Assembly (NCBI GenBank): GCA_027021615.1
Contig: JALUTY010000098.1
Span: 32,304 to 96,303, forward strand
Direction of reading: 5' to 3'
DNA: 64,000 nucleotides
From: a bacterium
Lineage (GTDB): Bacteria > Desulfobacterota > Deferrisomatia > Deferrisomatales > Deferrisomataceae
The notes below the pieces were generated by a model that ran no database searches, was not told where the DNA came from, and saw nothing but the letters and a program-made list of their open reading frames with translations. Below are positions 8,093 through 16,608 of this stretch, one piece after another. The first letter of the stretch is position 1, and each line of letters starts with the position of its first letter. The position numbers and the translations under genes are program-made.

Positions 8093-8665
8093 ATGAAAAC
8101 CGTGAATCTGTTGCTGAGCGGGGTCGGGGGTCAGGGCGTCATCCTGGCGAGCGCGATCCTGTCCCGGGCGGCCCTTCTCCAGGGCCTCGACATCAAGCAG
8201 AGCGAGGTCCACGGCATGAGCCAACGGGGCGGCAGCGTGGTGAGCCACGTGCGCGTGGGCGAGAAGGTGCACTCCCCCTTGGTGGCCGAGGGCGGGTGCG
8301 ACATCCTCCTGGGGTTCGAGCCGCTCGAGGCCCTTCGGTTCGCCCACTGGGTGCGCAAGGGCGGCACCATTGTGTACACCCCGGACCGGGTGAACCCGTC
8401 CACCGTGTCGGCCGGTCTGGCCGAGTACCCGGACGACGTGGAGGAGCGGCTCCGGACCTACCCGGTGAACCTGGTGCGGGTGGAGGCGGCGGCGCTGGCC
8501 GAGCGGGCGGGCAACCGCCGGGCCGCCAACGTGGTGCTGGTGGGCGCGGCCTCCCGTTACCTGGACTTCCCCCTGGAGGTCTGGGAGAAGGCCGTGGAGG
8601 GGAGTGTGCCGCCCAAGGTGCGCGACGTGAACCGAGAGGCGTTCCGGCTCGGCCGGGAGGCCTGA
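8093..8665 (+). CDS. iorB: Indolepyruvate ferredoxin oxidoreductase beta subunit
   Basis: A 190-residue gamma-type subunit of the 2-oxoacid:ferredoxin oxidoreductase family and partner of IorA. The N-terminal GVGGQGVILAS and the SEVHGMSQRGGSVVSHVR motif are diagnostic. The ATG is preferred over an in-frame TTG 15 bp upstream because ACGGAGGG lies just before the ATG and the Rossmann strand then starts at once (KTVNLLLSG). It is the last gene of the ligase-to-iorB unit; a clear terminator follows. Confidence 0.92.
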   Translation: MKTVNLLLSGVGGQGVILASAILSRAALLQGLDIKQSEVHGMSQRGGSVVSHVRVGEKVHSPLVAEGGCDILLGFEPLEALRFAHWVRKGGTIVYTPDRVNPSTVSAGLAEYPDDVEERLRTYPVNLVRVEAAALAERAGNRRAANVVLVGAASRYLDFPLEVWEKAVEGSVPPKVRDVNREAFRLGREA

Positions 8666-8695
8666 TTCGGGCTGGGTTCGCAGACGTGGAAAGAA

Positions 8696-8726
8696 GGGGC
8701 ACGGTCGTCCGTGCCCCCTCTTTTTG
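8696..8726 (+). terminator. Rho-independent terminator after iorB
   Basis: A 9-bp perfect stem GGGGCACGG/CCGTGCCCC with a TCGT tetraloop (8696-8717), then CTCTTTTTGG. It separates the ior unit from the TRAP transporter operon. Confidence 0.92.
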
Positions 8727-8775
8727 GGCCCGGGGATCGGGTAGACCGTTGTTTGGTTGTGATGGGGATGAACCG

Positions 8776-8850
8776 TGTTTTGATCAAACGAACAGCATTT
8801 TCACGCTTGATCCGCAACCGAACGAATGGTAGGTTATCAACCGCGTTTGA
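8776..8850 (+). promoter_or_regulatory. Candidate promoter/operator region for the TRAP operon
   Basis: This AT-richer patch contains the palindrome TTTGATCAAA (8779-8788), a second TTGATC (8807-8812) and a third related GTTTGATTGG downstream. TTGATC with TAGGTT at 8830-8835 (17-bp spacer) is a weak sigma-70-type pair. Repeated TTGATC elements suggest a regulator-binding site. It is inferred from pattern only. Confidence 0.35.
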
Positions 8851-8917
8851 TTGGCGCTCCCCGACAGGGGCGGGGAAAGCGGCGGTTCATCCACCCCCTC
8901 ACGAAAGGAGAGGAAGC

Positions 8918-9973
8918 ATGCGACACTGGAAGCACTTGACAGCCCTGGTCGTTGCAGTGGGCGTGGCCCTGAGCCTCGGGGTCGGCATGGCGGCGAAGAA
9001 AAAGAACCCGCTCGAGGCGTGGAAGCCCAAGTTCGACCCCTCGGGGGCCAAGTACGTGATGAAGGTGTCGAACATCTCCCATCCGGTGATCGAGGGGATC
9101 GCGGTGGGGTACCGCATCCGGGACGAGCTGTGGAAGCGCACCAACGGCCAGATCTACTTCGACTACTACCCCCTGGCCCAGCTCGGCGGCGAGGTGGAGG
9201 TGCTGAACCAGCTCGTGATGGGCGCCGTGCAAGGCATGCTGTGCTCCTCGGTGGCGGTGACCAACATCGCGCCCCGCATGGGCCTGGTGAACCTGCCGTT
9301 CCTCATCAACTCCTTTGACAAGCTCGACAAGTTCATCGCCAACAAGGAGCTGTTCAACGAGTTTCTGGCCGGAGCCGAGGACAAGGGCATCATGGGCGTG
9401 GACATCACGGGCTACGGCAACTACGGGTGGGCCACCACCAAGCCGGTACGTACCTATCAGGACGCCAAGCCCCTGAAGTTCCGGATCGCCGAGGCCGCGG
9501 TGAACCAGAGCCTGTACAAGGCCTGGGGGCTCAACGCGGTGGTGATGCCGTGGCCTGACGTGCACATCGCCTTGAAGCAGGGTGTGATCGACGCCCTGGA
9601 CCACACCCCGATGGTGTGCAACATCACCAAGAAGTTCGAGGTGGCCAAGTACTTCACCCAGATCAACTACGCCCAGGGCCTGTTCATCCACCTGATCAAC
9701 AAGGCCTGGTTCCAGAGCTTGCCCAAGGACCTCCAGAAGACCCTGCTCGACGTGATCCACGAGGAGAGCGCCAAGACCCGCGTGCTCACCCGCCAGCAGG
9801 AGGAGAGGGAGATCGAGAAGGCCAAGGCCAGCGGCGTGCAGTTCTTCACCCTGCCCGAAGAGGACATGAAGCTGCTTCGCCAGAAGGGTGACGTGGTCCA
9901 CAAGGAGTGGGCCGACAAGATCGGTCCGGAGTACCTGAAGAAGGTGCAGGACTTCATGGGCTACAAGCTCTAA
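8918..9973 (+). CDS. dctP: TRAP transporter periplasmic solute-binding protein
   Basis: A 351-residue DctP-family (TRAP) extracytoplasmic binding protein. An N-terminal signal peptide (MRHWKH then a hydrophobic run ending GVGMAA) is followed by the mature domain. The family pattern is visible in the region after the signal (SNISHPVIEG), in GGEVEVLNQLVMGAVQ and in the ligand-pocket stretch KFRIAEA, where the arginine usually binds the substrate carboxylate. The ATG after AAAGGAGAGGAAGC is the start, giving a proper signal peptide. Small and large membrane subunits follow. Substrates of this family are mostly carboxylates, which suits the upstream acid-degradation genes; the exact ligand is unknown. 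Confidence 0.92.
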   Translation: MRHWKHLTALVVAVGVALSLGVGMAAKKKNPLEAWKPKFDPSGAKYVMKVSNISHPVIEGIAVGYRIRDELWKRTNGQIYFDYYPLAQLGGEVEVLNQLVMGAVQGMLCSSVAVTNIAPRMGLVNLPFLINSFDKLDKFIANKELFNEFLAGAEDKGIMGVDITGYGNYGWATTKPVRTYQDAKPLKFRIAEAAVNQSLYKAWGLNAVVMPWPDVHIALKQGVIDALDHTPMVCNITKKFEVAKYFTQINYAQGLFIHLINKAWFQSLPKDLQKTLLDVIHEESAKTRVLTRQQEEREIEKAKASGVQFFTLPEEDMKLLRQKGDVVHKEWADKIGPEYLKKVQDFMGYKL

Positions 9974-9983
9974 ACGGGCACCC

Positions 9984-10026
9984 CGGGCCGGGGGCGTCGC
10001 CGACTCGCGTCGGGGCCCCCGGCCCG
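9984..10026 (+). promoter_or_regulatory. Intercistronic hairpin between dctP and dctQ
   Basis: A perfect 12-bp stem CGGGCCGGGGGC (9984-9995) / GCCCCCGGCCCG (10015-10026) lies in the 79-bp gap and is followed by TTCTGTT rather than a long T run. It probably protects or partly terminates the dctP transcript, so that binding protein is made in excess over the membrane subunits. Confidence 0.6.
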
Positions 10027-10052
10027 TTCTGTTCCCACGGGAGGAGACCCCC

Positions 10053-10571
10053 ATGGTTCGCAAGGTCCTGTACGCGCTCGACCGGGTCCTGACCTTTTTC
10101 GAGGAATGGACCCTGTTTCTCACGGTGATGGTCGCTCTTTTGGCCCTCTTTGTGAGCGTGGTCACGCGCTACACGATCACCTATACCCTGACCTGGCCCG
10201 AGGAGCTGGTGCGGGAGGTGATCATGTACACCACGTTTATCGGTTCGGCCGCGGCGGTGAAGAACCGGGCCTTGATCCGGATCGACGCGGTTCCCAACCT
10301 GTTTCCGTGGATCCGGAAGCCCCTGGATTTCCTCAACCACGCGGCCGTGCTGGTGTTCGGGGTGTTCATGACCTACTACGGGTGGAAGCTTGTGAAGCTT
10401 CAGTACGTGACCAAGCAGACCACCATCATCCTGAAGATTCCCCAGTACCTGCTCTACCTCATGCTGCCGGGAATGGGGATCCTGATGATCCTGCGGCTCG
10501 TGCACGTGCTGTACGAGGACATCACGGGACGGCCGGTGGCGGACGAGCCGGACGCCGAGGCGGCGGACTAG
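10053..10571 (+). CDS. dctQ: TRAP transporter small membrane subunit
   Basis: A 172-residue DctQ-type protein with four hydrophobic segments (about residues 20-42, 52-70, 92-115 and 132-152). The conserved WPEELVREV motif sits between the first two helices. Its job is to support the large permease subunit in Na+-driven uptake. A good ribosome site (GGGAGGAG) precedes the ATG. dctM starts 15 bp after the stop codon. Confidence 0.9.
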   Translation: MVRKVLYALDRVLTFFEEWTLFLTVMVALLALFVSVVTRYTITYTLTWPEELVREVIMYTTFIGSAAAVKNRALIRIDAVPNLFPWIRKPLDFLNHAAVLVFGVFMTYYGWKLVKLQYVTKQTTIILKIPQYLLYLMLPGMGILMILRLVHVLYEDITGRPVADEPDAEAAD

Positions 10572-10586
10572 ACGGGAGAGCGGACC

Positions 10587-11906
10587 ATGGAAATGAACAA
10601 CACCATCTACTACGTGCTGCTGCTCCTACTCGGCGGGCTCGCCTCCACCATCCCGGTATACATGTGCCTGTTTTTCACCGGGGTGATCGGTCTCGCGTTC
10701 TTCGCCATGACGAGCATGCCGTTCGACACCCAGTCGATGCTCCTGGCCCAGGCGTTCTACCGGAGCATGGACAAGTTCGCCCTGGTGGTCGTGCTGTTCT
10801 TCATCCTGTGCGGGAACATCATGACCTCGGGGTCCATCGTGGACAAGCTGATCAAGACGGCCAAGGCCGTGGTGGGGTTCTTCCCGGGCGGGCTGGGCAT
10901 GGCCGGCGTGGTGGCCTGCGGCCTGTTCGGTGCCATCTCCGGCTCCACCGTGGCCACGGTGGTGGCCATCGGCGGGTTCATGATCCCGGCCTTGATCGCG
11001 GAGGGGTACGACGAGAAGTACAGCGTGGGGGTCATGACCTCGGCCCCGATCCTGGGGATCATCATTCCGCCGTCCATCTCGATGATTCTGTACTCCATGA
11101 TCACCAACGATTCCCTGGCGGCCCTGTTTATGACCGGGTTCGTCCCGGGGTTTCTGATCACCCTGACCATGTGCGTGTACACGTATTACGTGTGCAAGAA
11201 AAGCGGGTTCCGGATGCAGAGGCCCCCGCCGTTCCGCGAGTTCATGGCGGTGATTCGGGAGAGCTTCTGGGCCCTGATGCTCCCGGTGATCATCTTCGGC
11301 GGGATCTTCTCGGGCGTGTTCACGGCCAACGAGGCCGCGGTGGTGGCCTGCGTGTACGCGTTCATCGTGGAGATCTTCATCCACAAGGACATGGGGTTCG
11401 TTGAGGTCAAGAAGGTGGTCGTGTCGTCGGCCGTGACCTCAGCCACCCTCCTGGTGATCGTGGCCGGCGCCACCGTGTTCGGCAAGTACCTCACGGTGGA
11501 GCGCCTGCCCCAGATCATCACCGAGGCAGTCACCTCGAACATCACCAACAAGTGGGTGTTCCTGGCCGTGGTGAACGTGTTCCTGCTCATCGTGGGCATG
11601 TTCATGGACATCATCTCGGCCACCCTGATCCTCACCCCGATCTTCCTGCCCATGCTCTACCAGTTCGGGATCAACAGCCTTCACTTCGGGCTCTTGATGA
11701 CCGTGAACCTGGGTATCGGGTACATCACGCCGCCCATGGGGGTGAGCCTGTACATCACCGGAGCCGTGGCCAAGAAGGACCTGATTTACGTCACCCGGGC
11801 CGTGATGCCGTTCATCCTGCTCCAGCTCATCGTGCTGGCGATCCTCACCTATATCCCGGATCTGGTGCTGTTCCTGCCCAAGATCTTTTATCCGAACAGT
11901 TTCTAG
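10587..11906 (+). CDS. dctM: TRAP transporter large membrane subunit
   Basis: A 439-residue DctM protein with about 12 hydrophobic segments and the family pattern of glycine/serine-rich re-entrant loops: CGLFGAISGSTVATV (near residue 110), APILGIIIPPSISMI, and YITPPMGVSLY near the C-terminus. It forms the Na+/solute translocation pathway in the inner membrane. A second in-frame ATG two codons on is an equally possible start. The universal stress protein gene follows after 12 bp, which is a common arrangement in TRAP operons. Confidence 0.93.
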   Translation: MEMNNTIYYVLLLLLGGLASTIPVYMCLFFTGVIGLAFFAMTSMPFDTQSMLLAQAFYRSMDKFALVVVLFFILCGNIMTSGSIVDKLIKTAKAVVGFFPGGLGMAGVVACGLFGAISGSTVATVVAIGGFMIPALIAEGYDEKYSVGVMTSAPILGIIIPPSISMILYSMITNDSLAALFMTGFVPGFLITLTMCVYTYYVCKKSGFRMQRPPPFREFMAVIRESFWALMLPVIIFGGIFSGVFTANEAAVVACVYAFIVEIFIHKDMGFVEVKKVVVSSAVTSATLLVIVAGATVFGKYLTVERLPQIITEAVTSNITNKWVFLAVVNVFLLIVGMFMDIISATLILTPIFLPMLYQFGINSLHFGLLMTVNLGIGYITPPMGVSLYITGAVAKKDLIYVTRAVMPFILLQLIVLAILTYIPDLVLFLPKIFYPNSF

Positions 11907-11918
11907 GAGGGAGGAGGC

Positions 11919-12812
11919 ATGGCCATTCGCACGTTGGTGTGCACCGACGGGTCCGAACCGAGCGCCCGGACCCTAGACTACGTGTTCCAGATCGGCAAGC
12001 GCATCCCGCTGGAGCCGGTGTTGGTCCACGTGATCGACCTGAAGAAGCTCGAGTACCGGATGATCGCGGACATGTACCTGGACATCATCCGGGAGCAGGC
12101 CCGGCGGGCCGGCGAGCTGGTGCTGGAGCGGGAGGCGGCCCGGGCCCGGGAGGCGGGGATGGCCCTGGAGACGCGGCTCCTGGAGGGGTCCCCCGGGCAG
12201 GTGATCTGCCGGGCGGCCGAGGAGCTCGGCGCGGCCCTGGTGGTGCTGGGTCGGAGGGGCCAGTCCGACATGCAGGATCTCCTGTTCGGCTCCATCTCGA
12301 GCCATGTGGTCCACCACACGGACCGCCCGGCCCTGGTGGTGAAGCGCACCGGCCGGTTCCTGGAGGGAACCTCCGAGCGTCGACCGATCCGGTGCCTGTT
12401 GGGCATGGACGGCTCGGACGCCTCGGAGCGATGCTTGGACGCCCTGGCCACCATCGAGGAGGCCGCCGGGGGGATCCACGTGACCCTGATCCACGTGATC
12501 AACCCCAAGGTGCACGGGCTCCAGGAGCTTCCGGCCAGGGCTCGGTACGAGGCTCTGAGCAAGCTGTTTGCCCAGGGGGAGGAGCTGCTGGAGCGCGGTG
12601 CCGAGCGGCTGCGCAAGCTCGGGTTCCAGGTGGCGACCCGGGTCGAGGAGGGGGCGGTGGGCAAGACCCTGTGCCGGATTTACGAGGAGGACGAGCACGA
12701 CATCGTCATGGTGGGGCGCCGGGGGCTCAAGGAGGCGTCCGAGGTGTTCGTGGGCTCGGTGTCCCACCACGTCATGCACCATTGCACGGGCCACGTGTTG
12801 ATCGTGCCCTGA
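11919..12812 (+). CDS. Tandem-domain universal stress protein
   Basis: A 297-residue cytoplasmic protein of two Usp domains (about residues 1-145 and 156-297). Each ends in an ATP-binding-type pattern: LGRRGQSDMQDLLFGSISSHV in the first and VGRRGLKEASEVFVGSVSHHV in the second. TRAP-associated Usp proteins such as TeaD modulate transporter activity, and the position directly after dctM suggests a similar role here. GGAGGGAGGAGGC before the ATG is a strong ribosome site. It is the last gene of the forward block; the next two genes run in the opposite direction. Confidence 0.88.
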   Translation: MAIRTLVCTDGSEPSARTLDYVFQIGKRIPLEPVLVHVIDLKKLEYRMIADMYLDIIREQARRAGELVLEREAARAREAGMALETRLLEGSPGQVICRAAEELGAALVVLGRRGQSDMQDLLFGSISSHVVHHTDRPALVVKRTGRFLEGTSERRPIRCLLGMDGSDASERCLDALATIEEAAGGIHVTLIHVINPKVHGLQELPARARYEALSKLFAQGEELLERGAERLRKLGFQVATRVEEGAVGKTLCRIYEEDEHDIVMVGRRGLKEASEVFVGSVSHHVMHHCTGHVLIVP

Positions 12813-12900
12813 GCCGCTCCCCGGGGGCCCACGGCCGCCCCGGCCTCCCCCCACTACCTCGGGGACCGTTTCCTCGGCGGGGCCAGGCGGGTCGCGGGGC

Positions 12901-13401
12901 TTACAAGCCGGTGTCCAGGAGCTTGTCGAGCTCCTGGGGGCTGGCCCCGGCCAGGGGGGACGGCCGGGGAGGACCTGCCCGGCGTTTGTGCAGCAAACCC
13001 TCGATCTCAGCGAGGGCGCGCCGGTGGCGGAGCCGGGCTCGAACTCGGTCGAGCCCGGTGGGAGGGTTGGGAGGGAACACCACCGCGAGGGTCACGTCTG
13101 CCGCCCGGGTGATGTGCAGAACGTCCCGCTCCCCCTTTTGGAACACCACCGCCCCCCCCGACTCCCCCAGCAGGCTCTCGATCTGGGCCGCTGCGCTCGA
13201 CAGGGACGCCACCAGGCTGCCGAGCGGCTCCAGGTCGGGCAGGGGATCCGGGCCACACACGGCCAGGGGACGGCCGCAGGACTCGGCGAGAAACACGAGG
13301 CGGGCCTGGTGCTCGGCGCGAACTCGTTCGAGCACCCTCTGGAGCGCCTGGTGGGTCTCCTCGTCCAGCACGAGGTCGGAGACCGCTTCGTAGCCTTCCA
13401 T
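12901..13401 (-). CDS. Roadblock/LC7-like domain protein
   Basis: A 166-residue protein without signal peptide or membrane segment. The stretch from about residue 15 to 110 has the alternating pattern of Roadblock/LC7 domains: a strand ARLVFLAESCGRPLAV, then an alpha helix with small residues (SLVASLSSAAAQIESLL), then paired strands (GAVVFQKGERDVLHI, VTLAVVFPP). In bacteria such proteins usually partner small Ras-like GTPases (MglA type) or act as scaffold subunits. No GTPase gene is adjacent, so a partner must lie elsewhere. The ATG after GGAGGCGCC is chosen; the frame extends 58 codons further up without domain features. The C-terminal tail is a basic, proline-rich helix. Confidence 0.65.
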   Translation of the reverse strand: MEGYEAVSDLVLDEETHQALQRVLERVRAEHQARLVFLAESCGRPLAVCGPDPLPDLEPLGSLVASLSSAAAQIESLLGESGGAVVFQKGERDVLHITRAADVTLAVVFPPNPPTGLDRVRARLRHRRALAEIEGLLHKRRAGPPRPSPLAGASPQELDKLLDTGL

Positions 13402-13555
13402 GGCGCCTCCGGTCGAAGCTCCCCTGGGCCGTCCCTGCCCGGGGAAGGGGGCATCCGGTTCCAGATCGGATCCGACGGTCGGGGACTTAAGGACGTCGTT
13501 CCCCCGCCCGAGACCTCGGCGGGCCCAGGCAGGCTCACGGTGGAGGATGGCCGCG

Positions 13556-14233
13556 TCAGTGACGGAGGCCAGCAAGAAGGCGACCCAGATCTGAGGGCAG
13601 GGGGGCCTCCAGGCTCAGGGGCGCCCCGGTGACGGGGTGGCGGAACGCGAGCTTCCAAGCGTGGAGCGCTTGGCGGTTCAGGCGGGCGCGCCCTCTCTCC
13701 TCCCACGCGTAGTGCCGGTCGCCCACGAGGGGGTGACCCGCTGCCCGGAACTGGACCCGGATCTGGTTTTTGAGGCCGGTTTCGAGCCGGGCCTCCACCA
13801 GGGTCGCGTCCGGGAGGCGTTCGATCACCCGGTAGCGGGTGACGGCGGGCGTGCCTCCCCGCTCCACCACCCTTTGCCGGAAACCGTCGCGGGTGAGCTC
13901 GAGCCGATGGCGCAGGACTCCTTCCTCCGGCTCGACCCGGCCGCGGACCACGGCCAGGTACACCCGCTCCGGGGTGCGGGCCCGGAACTGGGCCACGAGC
14001 TCCTCCCAGGCCTTCCGGCCCTTGGCAAACACCACCAGGCCCGAGGTGTACCGGTCGATCCGGTGCACGGCCCGGGCCGTGCGCTTCTGGGGAGCCAGGT
14101 AACGGTCCAGCAGGTCCAGGAGACTGCGGGCCCGGGTCCCGGGCACCGGCACCGTCAGCAGGCCGGCGGGCTTGTCCACCACGACGAGGTAGGGATCCTC
14201 GAACACGATTCGGAACCGTTTGGAAGGCGGCAC
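13556..14233 (-). CDS. RluA-family pseudouridine synthase
   Basis: A 225-residue RNA pseudouridine synthase that isomerises uridine in rRNA or tRNA. The catalytic motif HRIDRYTSGL is present with the aspartate at about residue 60; the KPAGLLTVP strand precedes it, and ETGLKNQIRVQFRAAGHPLVGD is the second conserved block of the family (RTHQIRVH in close relatives). No S4 RNA-binding domain is fused at the N-terminus, so it is a short single-domain RluA type. The target base cannot be told from the sequence. The Roadblock gene lies 154 bp downstream on the same strand, and a lipoprotein gene diverges upstream. Confidence 0.88.
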   Translation of the reverse strand: MPPSKRFRIVFEDPYLVVVDKPAGLLTVPVPGTRARSLLDLLDRYLAPQKRTARAVHRIDRYTSGLVVFAKGRKAWEELVAQFRARTPERVYLAVVRGRVEPEEGVLRHRLELTRDGFRQRVVERGGTPAVTRYRVIERLPDATLVEARLETGLKNQIRVQFRAAGHPLVGDRHYAWEERGRARLNRQALHAWKLAFRHPVTGAPLSLEAPLPSDLGRLLAGLRH

Positions 14234-14400
14234 GGCTTTCGCCTTTGGATCGGGGAGACGGGAGCTTCGTCCGGTGGGTATCGCTCTGATGAGACTGGGG
14301 GCCGAGGAGGGTTAAGGGTACCTGAAGCCGAACCGATAAGAGAAGAACCTTTGTCACGAGGCGGAGGGGACCGCCACCAACCGAGCCGGGAGGAGAACCC

Positions 14401-15252
14401 ATGCGGACGAACCGGTGGAAGCAGATCTTGCGGTACGGATGGCTGATCGCGGCAGTGGCTCTGTTGGGCGCCTGTGGGGATGCCAACCTGTTCGACGGGG
14501 CGTCCGACCCCTCGGGGAGCCAAGCGGAGATGGAGCAGGGCCTGGCCGCGCTGGACCAGCAGAGCTGGGACGAGGCGATCGAGATCTTCTCAGCGATGGA
14601 CACCTCGGATCCGGAGGTGCGCAAGTACCTGGCCAGCGCCTACCTGGGCAAGGCAGGCTTCGACACCCTGGATCTCGTGGACCGCATGGCCCAGGCGCAG
14701 GAGACCGGGCAGGCGGACAGCGTGGCGTATGAGGCCGTGACCGACATCTTCGATGAGGATGGCGACGGGCAGATCTCGGCCACGGAGCTGGATGAGAAGT
14801 TGGGGTTGTTGGAGAAGGCCCTGGCCGTCTTTGGGATCGACGGAGGGGGCGGGGCCGCCCGGATGGTTGCGGCCGTGGACACATCCGGGTTGACCGATGA
14901 CGAGATCTTCCAGGCCGGGGTGCTGGCCGCGATCCATGCCGTGCTGGGGGTCGTGGAGCAACTGGAGTACCCCGAGGGATCGGGGAACTACCTCTTGACG
15001 GTGGACGAGCTCAGGAAGCACCCGGCGGTGATCGCGGGCGTGACGGTGCCGGACGGGTTCGACGACGATCTGGCGTGGGTCCGCGAGGCAGTGGGGGTGC
15101 TCTCCCCGGAGCTCCTGGTGGGATCGACCCCCACCGACGGCAACGACATCGCCGAGGACTTTGACCGGTTCCTGCGGGACATCGGGTACCTGCCGGACGA
15201 GCAGGTGACCGACGCGGAGCTTCGCGACTTTCTCAACCGGGTGATCCAATAG
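14401..15252 (+). CDS. EF-hand-containing lipoprotein of unknown function
   Basis: A 283-residue predicted lipoprotein. The signal is MRTNRWKQILRYGW followed by a hydrophobic stretch and lipobox LLGAC, with the acylated cysteine at about residue 25. The mature N-terminus (about 40-105) looks like a TPR-type helix pair (AEMEQGLAALDQQSWDEAI). It is followed by a canonical EF-hand loop DEDGDGQISATEL at about 118-130, implying Ca2+ binding. Rho-independent signals are absent before the next gene, an outer-membrane barrel starting 13 bp later, so the two are probably made together and may act together at the outer membrane. No specific family is recognised. Confidence 0.7.
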   Translation: MRTNRWKQILRYGWLIAAVALLGACGDANLFDGASDPSGSQAEMEQGLAALDQQSWDEAIEIFSAMDTSDPEVRKYLASAYLGKAGFDTLDLVDRMAQAQETGQADSVAYEAVTDIFDEDGDGQISATELDEKLGLLEKALAVFGIDGGGGAARMVAAVDTSGLTDDEIFQAGVLAAIHAVLGVVEQLEYPEGSGNYLLTVDELRKHPAVIAGVTVPDGFDDDLAWVREAVGVLSPELLVGSTPTDGNDIAEDFDRFLRDIGYLPDEQVTDAELRDFLNRVIQ

Positions 15253-15265
15253 AAAGGGGGCCGAG

Positions 15266-16330
15266 ATGAAACGGAGCGTGGTGTGGACGGCGTTGGTGTC
15301 CTTGTGTCTCGCGGGCCCGTGGGCCTCGGCCCGGGAGATTCCCCGGTACTTCCAGGCGGTGCGGCCCCTGGGCATGGGTGGGGCGTTCACCGCCGTGGCC
15401 GACGACGAGAACGCGTTGTTCTACAACCCGGCCGGGCTCGACAGGGTGCAGCACTGGGGCATGGGACTGGTGAACCCCTTGGTGGAGGTGGGCGAGAAGG
15501 GGCTCGACCTGTACAACGACGCTCGGGACACGGACTTCAACGAGACGACGGAGGTTACGGACCTGCTGCGGGACTACATCGGGGAGTACCTCCATTACCG
15601 GGCCGCCCTTTTTCCCTACTTCGTGCGGCACCGCTTTGCCATGGGGGTGCTGGGACAGGTGAACGTGAACGTCCAGCCCCACAACGTGGCGTTCCCGGAG
15701 GCAGAGGTGGACATTTCGAGCACGGTGGGGGCCCATCTGGGGCTGGGTTGGGGCTTTTTCGAGAACAAGCTGCGACTCGGCGGGACGGTGAAGTACGTGA
15801 AGGCGTACCGGCTCCAGGAGGTGTACACCGCGGCGGACATCGCTTCGGACGATTTCAAGGACCAGCTGGACGACGATCTCAAGGACGGCGCCGGGTTTGG
15901 GTTCGACCTCGGCGCCATGTACACGTTTCCGGTGCTCCTGAAGCCTACGGTGGGTGTGACGGTGCAGAACGTAACCGACACCGACCTGGGCGACGCCGGC
16001 AAGCTGCCCCAGCAGGTCAACGTGGGGCTCTCGGTGGAGCATTCGTTCTCGTGGCTCACCCTGCTGGGCGCGGCGGACTGGGTGGACGTGACGAACAACG
16101 TGGGTGAGGACGATGACGTGTACAAGCGGCTCCACCTTGGGGTGGAGGCCCGGCTGCCAAAGGTGTTGTCCCTTCGGGCCGGGCTGTACCAGGGGTACAG
16201 CTCGTTCGGGGCCAGCCTGGATCTCTGGGTGCTGCGCATCGACTACGCCACGTACGCCGAGGAGATCGGGAGCGCAGCGGGTGAGCGCGCGGACCGCCGC
16301 CACGTGATCCAGGCCACCCTGGGGTGGTGA
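15266..16330 (+). CDS. Outer-membrane beta-barrel protein (PorV/TraF/FadL-like)
   Basis: A 354-residue protein with a signal peptide (to about ASA at residue 22) and the pattern PLGMGGAFTAVADDENALFYNPAGL near the mature N-terminus, which marks the PorV/UPF0164/FadL-like barrel group. The rest alternates short amphipathic strands with aspartate-rich turns and ends in an aromatic residue (TLGW), typical of BAM-inserted barrels. It follows the EF-hand lipoprotein by 13 bp with AAAGGGGG as ribosome site. Roles of this family include hydrophobic-compound uptake and type IX-like secretion; neither can be chosen here. Confidence 0.75.
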   Translation: MKRSVVWTALVSLCLAGPWASAREIPRYFQAVRPLGMGGAFTAVADDENALFYNPAGLDRVQHWGMGLVNPLVEVGEKGLDLYNDARDTDFNETTEVTDLLRDYIGEYLHYRAALFPYFVRHRFAMGVLGQVNVNVQPHNVAFPEAEVDISSTVGAHLGLGWGFFENKLRLGGTVKYVKAYRLQEVYTAADIASDDFKDQLDDDLKDGAGFGFDLGAMYTFPVLLKPTVGVTVQNVTDTDLGDAGKLPQQVNVGLSVEHSFSWLTLLGAADWVDVTNNVGEDDDVYKRLHLGVEARLPKVLSLRAGLYQGYSSFGASLDLWVLRIDYATYAEEIGSAAGERADRRHVIQATLGW

Positions 16331-16335
16331 GACGG

Positions 16336-16363
16336 TTGACACTGGCGTTTCTTGCGATAAGCT
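16336..16363 (+). promoter_or_regulatory. Candidate sigma-70-type promoter of the glycogen operon
   Basis: A consensus -35 TTGACA (16336-16341) is followed after 16 bp by TAAGCT (16358-16363). It lies just beyond the barrel stop codon and 245 bp before the debranching enzyme. The -35 match is perfect and the -10 is weak. Confidence 0.45.
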
Positions 16364-16527
16364 CGGTTACGTCTGGGGGCCGTCCGGTTCCGGGCGGCCG
16401 GGTCGCATGGGTACCCGGGCCCAGGCGCGGTCGGGGCGTCGCGACAACCCACACGTTCCCAAGGGAGTGTACGATGCGTTGATCCGGCCCCGACGGCCTC
16501 GCGACCGCAGGCGGCCCCAGACCCCAT

Positions 16528-16563
16528 GAGGACCCCGGCGACGGATCGGTTGCCGGGGTCCTC
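16528..16563 (+). terminator. Strong hairpin in the gap before the debranching enzyme
   Basis: A perfect 12-bp stem GAGGACCCCGGC/GCCGGGGTCCTC with a 12-nt loop, followed by GTCCTTGCC with few Ts. It could terminate read-through from the barrel gene or act as an attenuator in the leader of the glycogen operon. The remaining part of the gap (16364-16527) shows nothing else. Confidence 0.5.
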
Positions 16564-16608
16564 GTCCTTGCCGCTCCCCCCAACCCGTTCCCGTTTCGGA
16601 GCCTCCCC

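Noticed and set aside
8761..8850. Sigma-54 promoter before dctP.
   Set aside because: No GG-N10-GC pair with TGGC/TTGC context was found; only weak sigma-70-type elements and TTGATC palindromes are seen.
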